Origin: Saprospiraceae bacterium
GTDB taxonomy: Bacteria; Bacteroidota; Bacteroidia; Chitinophagales; Saprospiraceae
Direction of reading: 5' to 3'
DNA length: 64,000 nt
NCBI GenBank assembly: GCA_016710115.1
Contig: JADJLN010000009.1
Location: 62,001-126,000, forward strand
The first letter of the stretch is position 1. Each line of letters opens with the position of its first letter. Position numbers and translations under genes: made by a program. The notes under the pieces are model-generated. The model saw nothing but the letters and a program-made list of their open reading frames with translations. It was not told the origin of the DNA and did not search any database. This document shows, one piece after another, positions 20,526 through 28,609 of the stretch.

Positions 20526-20548
20526 GATACTATCATATGATACTATCA
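20525..20548. promoter_or_regulatory. Twin palindromic operator at the Fic start
   Basis: Two identical 11-bp palindromes TGATACTATCA occupy 20525-20535 and 20538-20548, separated by TA. The first abuts the chosen Fic start codon. Perfect twin palindromes overlapping a gene with a winged-helix domain suggest autorepression. Confidence 0.6.
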
Positions 20549-20559
20549 CAAGGTACGAC

Positions 20560-21130
20560 TTTCTTCAGAATAAGCCCAAATACAGGGGAAGTTGCTTATT
20601 CCGGTGATGTTGACCCCCTTTGTCCGGAACAGGCATGTGCATTCAAGACTACCCCTTGATCTCTGCTCCAATCTGATCTACCGCGATTGCCTCCTCTTAA
20701 CCTGAAATGTCGGCTTCCTCTTTCTGATTTATCCGGACATCAATGGCTTCACTTGTTCCAATGTACCGCCTGACCAGCATTCCTGCCAACTTAACCCCGG
20801 GAGCGATACAGCCAATAATCTGGTCTCCGCTGTACTTATTTCTCGGATGCAAACGTAACCACCCGATTTTCACTCCACCTTGCTATTTCGAGGCTTCATC
20901 ATTGATTCACTCGCGTTCAGCTCTACTGGTCGCAACTGCAGAGTCAATACCCTCGCTTTTGAACTCATCGCTCACCACCACAGTATTTCTACTGCGGCAG
21001 CATGAGCCGTTTTGGTAACTCCCCCAGAAGGGCGTCTCCGGAAGGCCACCCCAACCTTTGTTGGGATCTTCCATCGGTACATTAGCATGTCCCTATGATG
21101 TTTCGGTCATAGGTCCTTCAAGTCACACAC
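20560..21130 (-). ncRNA. Structured RNA segment, possibly truncated group II intron
   Basis: No credible protein is encoded in about 570 bp. The minus strand is rich in paired segments. Positions 21007-20970 form a 16-bp hairpin (5 bp, two-base bulge, 11 bp) closed by a GAAA tetraloop. CCCAAC-AAAG-GTTGGG near 21050 is another. The leftward sequence opens with GTGTG at the inner edge of the attC-like site at 21121-21256. Group II introns begin GUGYG, and the class C-attC type inserts into integron attC sites. No reverse transcriptase or clear domain V hairpin follows before the Fic gene, so it would be a 5' fragment. A different structured RNA is possible. Confidence 0.35.
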
Positions 21131-21256
21131 GTTTTGGCGCTTGGCGTAGTGGCGGATTTCGGAGTACAAAACTGTCAATACACCACAAAGGCTGATGCGA
21201 GGTAGAATGTTCAATTAACCACGTCACCCGCCATTGCCGCCAAACGCGTGTTAGGC
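21121..21256 (-). repeat. attC-like recombination site A
   Basis: An imperfect palindrome of about 136 bp. On the minus strand it opens with core GCCTAAC (21256-21250), then CACGCGTTTGGCGG. Its partner arm CCGCCACTACGCCAAGCGCC lies about 100 bp on. The loop contains GACAGTTTTGTACTCCGAAA, shared almost exactly with site B. It sits at the 3' end of the HEPN cassette gene, whose last 15 codons run into it, as in integron cassettes. The distal core is not intact; an RNA-like segment starts there. Confidence 0.6.
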
Positions 21257-21900
21257 ACAGTTTTTCTTTTATATGATTCTAACACAATCGAATTTGTCAA
21301 TTTTGTTTTAATGTCATCCATCATCCAAATTATCTCATCAAAGAGGTCATTGAAATTTAATTCATTAAGTTCAACATATTCACCATGTGCTATTGAGTTC
21401 CGGTTTTTAAGAAGAATACTGTCAAGAAGATTGTTTTTTAATTCATAATCGGTATAATCTATTCCGACAGTTGTAAGGATTTCTTGCAAAATATTTGAGT
21501 TGAGATTTGAACCAGTTTTAATTACGTTATTGTTTGGTATTGCTGCTCTTTCATCCAATTTATTAAGCAGAAAGTCAACAATTTGGCAATGTAAAGTTGA
21601 TTTATTAGTTTGTTCAAAAGCAGAAAGATTTTGCTTTAGAGATAGTGTGCTATTAAATTTTCTGACAACTCTTTGTATGTTAACCGTTGAAACTTAATGT
21701 ATGTTAAATACAGTTCGCAAGCATTTTTACAAAACCTTCCCCCAATGAGCATATAACAAGACAACTCCACTCCGTAAGTGAGTTTTAAAATACGGTGAAT
21801 TTGTCTTTATGTTTCCTTTTAGGTATGAGAGTTCCTTCTTTCTCCAGACAATCTCGCTATCTATAAGGTCTACAAAATCTTCTTTTGTCCTAAGTCTCAT
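21211..21900 (-). CDS. MAE_28990-type HEPN ribonuclease-like protein (several frameshifts)
   Basis: The ATG at 21900 overlaps the DUF262 stop (ATGA). Joined frames give MRLRTKEDFVDLIDSEIVW, RKKELSYLKGNIK, LRSGVVLLYAHWEGFVKNAC, LTYIKFQRLTYKELSEN, GSNLNSNILQEILTTVGIDY and the HEPN catalytic motif NRNSIAHGEY (R-x4-H). These features fit the MAE_28990/MAE_18760 HEPN family of predicted RNases. At least three homopolymer changes (G5 near 21748, A5 near 21730 and one near 21640) split the frame. It is AT-rich compared with neighbours. Together with DUF262 it is the payload of cassette 1 and is probably a toxin or antiphage effector (inference). Confidence 0.7.
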
Positions 21901-23028
21901 ACATTGAAAAGATTTTCTCCAAGTGGAATTAAAACAGGTAATCGCGATGAAACACTAACTCCGCTACCAGTCCTGCTGAAAATCTGGGTTGCTCAAAGAC
22001 TACTAATTCTTTCCCTAACCATTTCGCTTGGCATATTTAGGTCTCGTGATGCCATGTTTTTACCTACGCCTACTGCTACGCATTCAAACATTGAGAGTAA
22101 GAATTTTCCTTGAAAAACTCCTTTGTCAGAGTTAAATCGTTTGAATGCATCATCTCCAACAGTGGTATTAATAAAATCAAATGTCCTTTTAAAAATAGAT
22201 TCTTCATTAGCGAAATCAAAGGCTGTATTGTCAGCATACTCAATCATTTTTTGAGTAATGAAGTCCGCCAAATCATAAACTCCTTTAATTTCATCAAGTT
22301 GAATATTTTTATAGATGAAAAATCGCAAGGCAAGTTCAAGATGATATTGTTCATCAATTAATCTGTCTGCTAATGATAATGTCTCTATAAACGAAGGATA
22401 ATTAGTTAATGACTTCAACCAGTAGTAAAAATATTTATTAACCATTATTAATAAGCAGTTTCGAACTTCTTGGTCTGAAAGTCTTGTTCCAAGCGTGTTT
22501 ATTCTTTGGAAGAGTTCGTATTTGACGTTTTTATCACTTTGTTTTTTTACAATTTTGACGTCTATTTTTACTCTCTTGAACTCTAATTTTAGATTGCTAT
22601 CGAGTTCGTATTCCGCCCCTTCAGAATTATCCCATTTTTTCCCTTCAAGAGATGGTAAGTGTGGTGTAGCAACAAGTTTACTTCCAGGTAGAGTTGCATC
22701 ATTCTCATCCCGTAGAATGCCCATAAACTCAAAGATGGTCGATAGTCTTTTGCAAAACCATCAACTACGTCCCAAACTCCATCTTCCTTTGTGAGACAAA
22801 ATTGATGGTATAGGAATCCCTAATAATATGGACTCTATCAACTTTGATTTCTGTAATATATTCCATCCGAAATATTCTTTGAAATTCTGGATGTATGTCA
22901 AGTTCTTTGTCCCGATATAAACTTGCAATTTCTCCTATGGACATAGGATAACCGTCAGTGTGAATTTCTTTTGACCTTAGGCTTACTTCTTCTGTCAGTG
23001 TCATATTGTTTTTATTAGTTAATGTCAT
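21897..23028 (-). CDS. DUF262 (GmrSD/ParB-like) protein (many frameshifts)
   Basis: N-terminal DUF262 signatures are present: YPMSIGEIASLYRDKELDIH then PEFQRIFRW. Across 22745-22885 they continue only if five homopolymer runs are each changed by one base: KLIESILLGIPIPSI, FVSQ, EDGVWDVVDGLQRLSTIFEF. The middle (YELFQRINTLGTRLSDQEVR) and the end (GSGVSVSSRLPVLIPLG after two more changes) are also typical of DUF262 proteins. DUF262 domains hydrolyse or bind nucleotides in systems such as GmrSD and SspE. The gene starts 12 nt after a GTTAGGC core and overlaps the HEPN gene by 4 bp, so both form one cassette. Confidence 0.7.
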
Positions 23029-23294
23029 TGTGAAATTGTGCCTAACTCCAAGGAAAGTTGTCGATCAGTAGCGACAACTTTTCGTGTTTACCCCGTTGGA
23101 TGTCCATCCTACGGGGTGAACGAGCCCCGTAACGCATATAGGGAAACGCTCTGCGAATGGAAGTCTGATGATCAACAAGGTTTGCTACCAAAGATAAGGT
23201 ATTCGCTCGATTGAAGCATGCCCAGAGCTTTGACACATGGTTTAGGCTGATCGTGGGATTGATTGTCCGGTTAACAGGGCCATTTTCTTTACCT

Positions 23295-24577
23295 TCAGGG
23301 AATAGGTAGATACCCGGAAGCAGGACTATCCGTTCTTTGATGAACCGGTCTAAGCCAGGATGTCGGTGGTGCTCTTTCTGTTACAGGGGCCAGGTATTGA
23401 CTCAGATAGATCCGGTCCGGTGGGTATTCTGTTTTGATAAACGACTGGCCCTGGCAGTGGTCGCATTGGTACAACTCTCGTTTCAGCAGTGCATTGATGA
23501 TCTGCAGTGCGGTCCGAACAGTAGCCGGATGTGCTTTTATGGCTGCTTCTGCCTGATTCCGGATTTGTGTGCAGGTGTGGTGAAGACCGTAATGCCGGCT
23601 CTTCTGAAAGTGCCTTGGCAAGACATGCTGAATGATCTGGTGGATGGCCGTCAGCGGGTCCAGATGTTTGATGGCCTTGGGTGCAGCACATTCGGTTTGT
23701 TGATTCCGGTAGTCGTTATAGAGGATAGCTACCTGGTCCGTTTGAGCCAGATATTTCAGTCTGCTATTGCTGATGGCGATGCGGTTGATATAGCGGGCCA
23801 GATACGATTTTAGCACGTCCGTTTGAGTGGTTGGCCGGGTGGAGTGGACCACCCATCTGATCTTGCCGACTTCATGAAGCAGATCTTCATTCTCTTGCTG
23901 GCTGGTGATCTTCTTTTGGGTCATGTCCTTTCGGATCAACTGAAGACTGATGGCTTTGAACGTGCCGCACATCTTGCGAAACGAAGCGATCCAGTAACGA
24001 TGTGTCGGATAGACCCATTTGCCAGACGGATCAAGCCCGCCAAACGTGACCAGCGAATGGACATGCACATGATACTTCATATCCGATCCAAAAGTGGGTA
24101 CAGCCGTCATGCACGGAGGACCGTTTTATCTTTCATTTGTGCCAGGACCGTCTTCCAGGCTGCTCGCATCAGGATATTATAGACTGCTGATTTATTGCTT
24201 CGTGCCAAGCCATTGAGTTGATGAGGCATCGTAAACACCAGGTGGACATACGGGATGCGCAACAACTTGCCCTGCAAAGCATCCGCCCACTGCTCACGTT
24301 TGATCGCCTGACAAACCGGACATTGGCTGTTGCCACAGCTCTTGTAAATGGTCACCTGCTCCCCGCAGCCCTTGCAGGTATACACCACCCGGCCCAACCC
24401 TGGTGTCCGACACAAACGGACTGACCGGATGAAGGCAATGGCCCGTTGATGTGGCCGGTATGTCTGGATATATCGTTCGCCGTGTGCTCTGAAAAACGCA
24501 CCTATGCTGTTGGGTTCTGATACCGGATAGGCATGCCATTGATCGGGTGCTGTACGTAGCGGTGTCTTTCTACACAT
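23295..24577 (-). CDS. IS91-family transposase (frameshifted)
   Basis: Rolling-circle transposase of the HUH Y1/Y2 type. The N-terminal zinc-binding region has CKGCGEQVTIYKSCGNSQCP. It is followed by LLRIPYVHLVFTMPHQLNGL, the HUH-like motif YHVHVHSLVTFGGLD and the catalytic-region YLARYINRIAISNSRL. The frame breaks at about 24108; adding one G to a GG run joins QMKDKTG to the second half and gives about 427 residues. The C-terminal part has another zinc-like CDHCQGQSF. The first ATG (24577) overlaps the recombinase gene by 76 bp. Confidence 0.82.
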
Positions 24578-25385
24578 AAGCCGATGTACCGGATAGTGGT
24601 TTTCAACTGCTTGTGTCCCATCTGCTCCTGTAGAAAAACCAAATCTGTGCCACCTTCAAGGTGATGTGTAGCGTAGCAATTTCGCAAGGTGTGGATGCCT
24701 CGGTCGTTTTGATCCCGGCATTCTTTTTGGCTTCCTGCAACGTCCACTGTACGGCTCGCTGTGAAAATGGCTTCCCTTTAGTCTTGCCGTTGACCAAATA
24801 TTCTTCAGGCCGTTCGCGCAGATAATACGTGCGCAATAGTTCCAGCAGGACATCGGGAATGAGTACATAGCGATCCTTGTTGCCCTTTCCCTTAGATATA
24901 CGAATTTGCTTGCGATTGCCATCCACATCATCAATGCGCATGTGGATCGCCTCACTCAACCGGACGCCAGTGACATAAATAAAGGTCAGCAATACCTGAT
25001 GTTTGAAGGTTGACGCACCTTCAATGATCTTGACGATATCTTCTTTGGAAAATACCCGTGGTAATTGTCTTTCTTTTCTTGGCCGGGGTAATTTCTGGAT
25101 ATCCCACCGGAGCATCAACACATTTTTAAACCATTTTTGAATGGCTGAATAATCACTGTTGACAGTTTGCCAGGCCTTGTTGCTTTCGAAGCGAAAGACA
25201 AGATATTTTCGGACGACATCATCACTCATCGGTAGATCAGGATATTCATTATCCCACCAGTCCAGAAATTGATACACGGCCTGCATGTATGCCGTCACCG
25301 TCCTCCTGGAAAAATTCTTAAGGACCATGAAATCCTCGAAATCATCCAGGTGATGATCGTAGATATATTTCAGTTGCCTGCGCAT
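24502..25385 (-). CDS. IS91-associated tyrosine recombinase (one frameshift)
   Basis: A site-specific recombinase of 294 residues after repair. It has an N-terminal SAM-like core-binding domain (MVLKNFSRRTVTAYMQAVYQ) and a catalytic domain with Arg in TGVRLSEAIHM, Lys in SKGKGNKDRYV, His-x-x-Arg in HTLRNCYATHH, His in QMGHKQLKTT and Tyr in IRYIGLC. The frame breaks near 24690; adding one G (GAGGC to GAGGGC) restores the last three motifs. The C-terminal VERHRYVQHP extension is typical of recombinases carried next to IS91-type transposases, with which it overlaps. Confidence 0.82.
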
Positions 25386-25481
25386 AAGATAAACGGGTTA
25401 GTGGAACCCAAATCTATACGCACATCAGACTATTTGTCAATAGAGCAGTCTTCGTATAATCGGATTTATTGAGGGGGCTTG

Positions 25482-25613
25482 TTCAACGTTTTCGGGCTTT
25501 GCGTTCGGGCGGGTTTCGGAGCACAAAACTGTCAAACAGCACTACACTTGATACGAAGCACAAAGCTCCATGTTTGCACGTCACCCCGCCTGACGCAAAA
25601 CCCGTGTTAGCTG
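25482..25613 (-). repeat. attC-like recombination site B, interrupted by the IS91-like element
   Basis: Minus strand: core AGCTAAC (25613-25607), arm ACGGGTTTTGCGTCAGGCGG, a loop with GACAGTTTTGTGCTCCGAAA, and return arm CCGCCCGAACGCAAAGCCCG, about 20 paired positions. The loop and GGGTGACGTG are shared with site A. The matching second core GTTAGGC lies at 23046-23040, on the other side of the IS91-like element. Excising the insert at CAAG gives AACGTTGAA-CTTGGAGTTAGGC. Confidence 0.6.
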
Positions 25614-25656
25614 ATGTTTTTCTTTCTGTCAAAGTCAATTCGCTTTTGTTTGTTCG

Positions 25657-26488
25657 TCATTCTTTAGGTTTAGGGCTGTCTTCAACAAGTGCAAAGTATT
25701 CTCCAAAGTCGTCAACTTCTATTGGTTTAACTTCTATGTCACCAAATCCAAATGGGAAAAATGAATGTGCCTTGTCCTTTAAACAAAAATATTGGATTAA
25801 AGCAAATCCAGAGTCTGTGATAAGGAAAATGTCTTTGTCCAATAATTTACGCAAAAATAAAGTGTCAACTTTCGTTGGGTCTTCAGTTGTCTTTTGATGA
25901 ATAATGTCATTTCTGATTTCTTCAAGTCGTTTGAAGTAACTCCATATTTTTATTTTCTTAGGGCTTTCAATTTTTAAGATGTCTGGTACAATGTCGGCTA
26001 ATTTTTCTGATGTTGTCAACCAACGTTCAATGTTGTCTTTGTCCCAAATTTCTTTGACTTTTTTATTATTTATTTTTCTAATTTAAAGTCTCTTGGAATT
26101 GCCACATTTGATAACGCTTCAACTGCTGTATATATAGAAATAATTGCTGTTTGAATGCGTTCAAAATAGTCATAGAGTTTGGCGTTTTCATCACCTTTGA
26201 ATTCTACAGGGGATTTTTCCTTTAGCTTAATTTTAATAAACTCGTCAAATATTTTCTTTGCAAGTTCCTTTTCTTTGTGAGCTATGCTAACAAACAAGGA
26301 AATGTTATTCGGTTTTGTGAAGAATATTTTTTTACCAGCTAAGTCAAAAGATTCACCTTGCTGCAAAGTGTAGGTCAAATTAGATTTTTTGTCCCAAACA
26401 GCTGTTGGTCTCATCATTCGGATGTCAAAAATTTATCTTGTTTTTCTTCTTCCATTTTGTTGTTATTGTCGTTTGTTTTGTCGTCCAT
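25657..26488 (-). CDS. HEPN-like cassette protein (two frameshifts)
   Basis: No named family was recognised. The ATG at 26488 lies 8 nt from a GTTAGCT core. Joined frames read MDDKTNDNNKMEEEKQDKFL, then MMRPTAVWDKKSNLTYTLQQ, YTAVEALSNVAIPRDF, IWSYFKRLEEIRNDIIHQKT and a C-terminal DIEVKPIEVDDFGEYFA. RNDIIH is an R-x4-H motif in a helical context, suggesting a HEPN-type fold and possible RNase activity (inference). Frame changes near 26418 and 26068 each sit in A runs. The sequence is strongly AT-rich. The stop at 25657 is 44 nt before site B, matching cassette architecture. Confidence 0.55.
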
Positions 26489-26496
26489 AAAATATC

Positions 26497-26590
26497 AGCT
26501 AACATCATTACTTACGAATATCTGTCTCGTTTATCTGACTTGCACGCGTCGAATTTGTTCGTTTAGCATATCTATTCATCAGATAAACGA
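26497..26590 (-). repeat. Putative primary attachment (attI-like) region
   Basis: Lies between the recombinase gene and cassette 2. A perfect 12-bp inverted repeat TCGTTTATCTGA / TCAGATAAACGA occupies 26527-26538 and 26579-26590, the second arm inside the last recombinase codons. Then comes the cassette junction core GTTAGCT at 26503-26497 (minus strand). The layout resembles an integron head, but function is inferred. Confidence 0.4.
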
Positions 26591-27750
26591 ATGTTCATGT
26601 TAAGTAAGTCCAGAGGTGATTGCGGTTTCTTATGAGCGGCTACATGCGTGTAGATTTCTGTCGTGTGGATGTTGGAATGGCCAAGCAATTCCTGAATGTA
26701 ACGGATATCTGTGCCAGCTTCCAACAGATGTGTAACATAACTGTGTCGCAGCATATGGGGAGTAACTGTCTTTCGTATACCTGCAGCACGTGCATTGTTC
26801 TTGACGACCATCTGCAAACTTTTGGCGCTATACGGTTCACCTTTTTTCTGGCCTTCAAACAAATAGGTTTTTGGCTGATACCGCTTAAAGTAGTCCCTCA
26901 GTTCAGGCAGGAGTCGTTCGGGCAATGGGATGTACCGGTCCTTCTTTCCCTTTCCTTTTTCCACGTGGATCATCATCCGTTCTGAATCAATGTGCCGCGG
27001 TCTGAGTGCCAGAATTTCAGCATTTCTCAATCCGGCACCATACGCCAGCATCAACATACACCGGTGTTTGCAATTATCGGGTTGAGTGAGCAGCCGTTCA
27101 ATCTCCAGCGGGCTCAATACCTTTGGTAGAATATCCGGCTTTTCTGGCCTGGGCAAGTCATATTTCGTACGCGTCAGCCCTTCCACCTGTTCGAAATAGA
27201 ATTTGATGGCATTGATGATCTGATTCTGAAAGGAAGCCGATATGGATCGCCTCCTCACCAATTCATGCATATAGTTCATGATATCATCCCGGGTCAGTGA
27301 ACTCACGTCGCGGGGATGCCAGTAATGGACAAAGGCCGTAAAGCACGAAAGATAACTTTTGATCGTTTGCGGTGAATACTGGCGTACTTCCAGTTCCTTC
27401 CTGTATCGGCTGATTGCAGGATGAACATGGTTAACTCCAGAGGATCCTCCGTCTGTTCGTGGATTCGTTCCCCTGACCTGGATCTGTATATCAGGAAGTT
27501 GTTGCTTCAATTCATCAATGATGCTATATATGTCTTGAAGCGGCTTGCGTATCCTGAAATCCTGGCCATAGCTCTCCTGATCAATACCATATGCCGTCAA
27601 TTTTTTTCTTATCGCTGTATCGCCATACGGAAACCTCACCACCCACTCAGGGGGGTTAACCGTTCCTGTTTGCTGGTCATGATGCAATGCAAAGGTGATT
27701 TGCCTGGCCATTCCTTCAAAGTTAGTGTTTTCAGCCAATATTTTTCCCAA
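26572..27750 (-). CDS. XerC/D-like tyrosine recombinase heading the cassette array
   Basis: An intact recombinase of 379-392 residues (start 27711, MARQITFALHHDQ, or 27750). An N-terminal arm of about 115 residues precedes the core-binding domain (YRKELEVRQYSPQTIKSYLS). The catalytic motifs are complete: AYGAGLRNAEILAL (Arg), EKGKGKKDRYIPL (Lys), TPHMLRHSYVTHLLEAG (His-x-x-Arg), ELLGHSNIHTTEIYTHV (His and Tyr). The C-terminal SPLDLL resembles integron integrases, but the extra alpha-helical insert that defines IntI between the Lys and His motifs is absent. It is the only intact recombinase here and is the best candidate for moving the attC-like cassettes. Confidence 0.8.
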   Translation of the reverse strand: MGKILAENTNFEGMARQITFALHHDQQTGTVNPPEWVVRFPYGDTAIRKKLTAYGIDQESYGQDFRIRKPLQDIYSIIDELKQQLPDIQIQVRGTNPRTDGGSSGVNHVHPAISRYRKELEVRQYSPQTIKSYLSCFTAFVHYWHPRDVSSLTRDDIMNYMHELVRRRSISASFQNQIINAIKFYFEQVEGLTRTKYDLPRPEKPDILPKVLSPLEIERLLTQPDNCKHRCMLMLAYGAGLRNAEILALRPRHIDSERMMIHVEKGKGKKDRYIPLPERLLPELRDYFKRYQPKTYLFEGQKKGEPYSAKSLQMVVKNNARAAGIRKTVTPHMLRHSYVTHLLEAGTDIRYIQELLGHSNIHTTEIYTHVAAHKKPQSPLDLLNMNIRLSDE

Positions 27751-27860
27751 CGCAGTACCCGGCTGGATACATCACGATTTTCCCCGATTTCCTCAACTTT
27801 ACTACCACCTTATCGGTTGTCCAGATAGATTCCCCCGTGTGGGATGATGAAACTGTTGTT

Positions 27861-28609
27861 ATGAATCGCACTCTCTTCTGTATCTCTGTTTGCCTCCTGC
27901 CCTTTCTCCTGGCAGCCCAAACCCCCTCCGCCACCGAGATCATCAAACGTTCCGATGAGAAGCTCCGCGGCAAGACCAGCTATGGAGAGATGACCATGAC
28001 CATTGTCCGCCCCACCTGGAGCCGGGAAGTGGGCTTCAAGTCCTGGTCAAAAGGCAGCGAAAAGGCCCTCATCCTCATCACAGGGCCCAAGCGGGATAAG
28101 GGGTCGGTTTTTCTCAAACGGGATAAGGAGATGTGGAACTGGCGCCCCACCATCGGCCGGACCATCAAGATGCCCCCCTCCATGATGATGCAATCCTGGA
28201 TGGGATCCGATTTCACCAACGACGACCTGGTCAAGGAATCTTCGGCCATCGACGACTATACCCACAAACTGCTGGGCTCCGAAAAGGTCCAGGGACTGGA
28301 CTGCTGGAAGGTGGAACTGACCCCCACCCGGGATGCTGCCGTGGTCTGGGGAAGGTGATCAGCTGGGTGGACAAGAAGGATTATATGCAGCTCAAAGCCG
28401 AGTTTTACGACGAAGACGGCTATCTTGTCAACACCATGATGGCCTCTGACATCACCACTCTGGGCGGCAAGACCCTGCCCGCCACCCTCACCATGATCCC
28501 GGCCGATGAGCCGGGGCACAAGACCATCGTGCAGTACAGAAACCTGGTGTTCGACAAGCCCATTGCCGACGACTTCTTTTCCGAACAAAACATGCGCCGC
28601 ATCCAATGA
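27861..28609 (+). CDS. Outer-membrane lipoprotein-sorting (LolA-like) protein (one frameshift)
   Basis: Start at 27861 gives signal peptide MNRTLFCISVCLLPFLLAAQ. The mature part matches the LolA-like family paired with Lol-type ABC transporters: SATEIIKRSDEKLRGKTSYG, EVGFKSWSKGSEKALILIT, PSMMMQSWMGSDFTNDDLVK and LTMIPADEPGHKTIVQYRN. The frame breaks at about 28352; adding one G to a G4 run restores VVWGKVISWVDKKDYMQL and a 249-residue protein. It should act as a periplasmic carrier of lipoproteins or related lipids. Its stop overlaps the next start (ATGATC) by 4 bp. Confidence 0.8.

Larger units (their letters stand above)
23053..25481 (-). mobile_element. IS91-like element with passenger tyrosine recombinase
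   Basis: About 2.4 kb carrying an IS91-type HUH transposase and an upstream tyrosine recombinase, an arrangement known for some IS91 relatives. At its left edge (the 3' side of the transposase) CAAG occupies 23049-23052, the kind of tetranucleotide IS91 elements insert beside. Just inside are two hairpins: AAAGTTGTCG/CGACAACTTT (23053-23082) and CCCCGT.GGAT/ATCC.ACGGGG (about 23090-23117), consistent with an ori-type rolling-circle end. Removing the element rejoins a split attC-like site B. The right boundary is placed at TTCAACG and is approximate. Confidence 0.65.

Noticed and set aside
20743..21018. A 91-codon plus-strand frame in the gap near the Fic gene
   Set aside because: It lies antisense to strong RNA-like hairpins and has no recognisable family; it is probably a spurious frame over a structured RNA.
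23295..25385. A prophage, because of a phage-integrase-type gene
   Set aside because: No structural, lysis or replication phage genes occur nearby; the recombinase overlaps an IS91-type transposase.
26572..27750. A classical integron integrase (IntI)
   Set aside because: The catalytic domain lacks the extra helical insert that defines IntI, so only a XerC/D-like call is made.
28133..28609. A separate second gene after the LolA-like start
   Set aside because: It is the continuation of the same protein after a single-base change; the corrected length is 249 residues.
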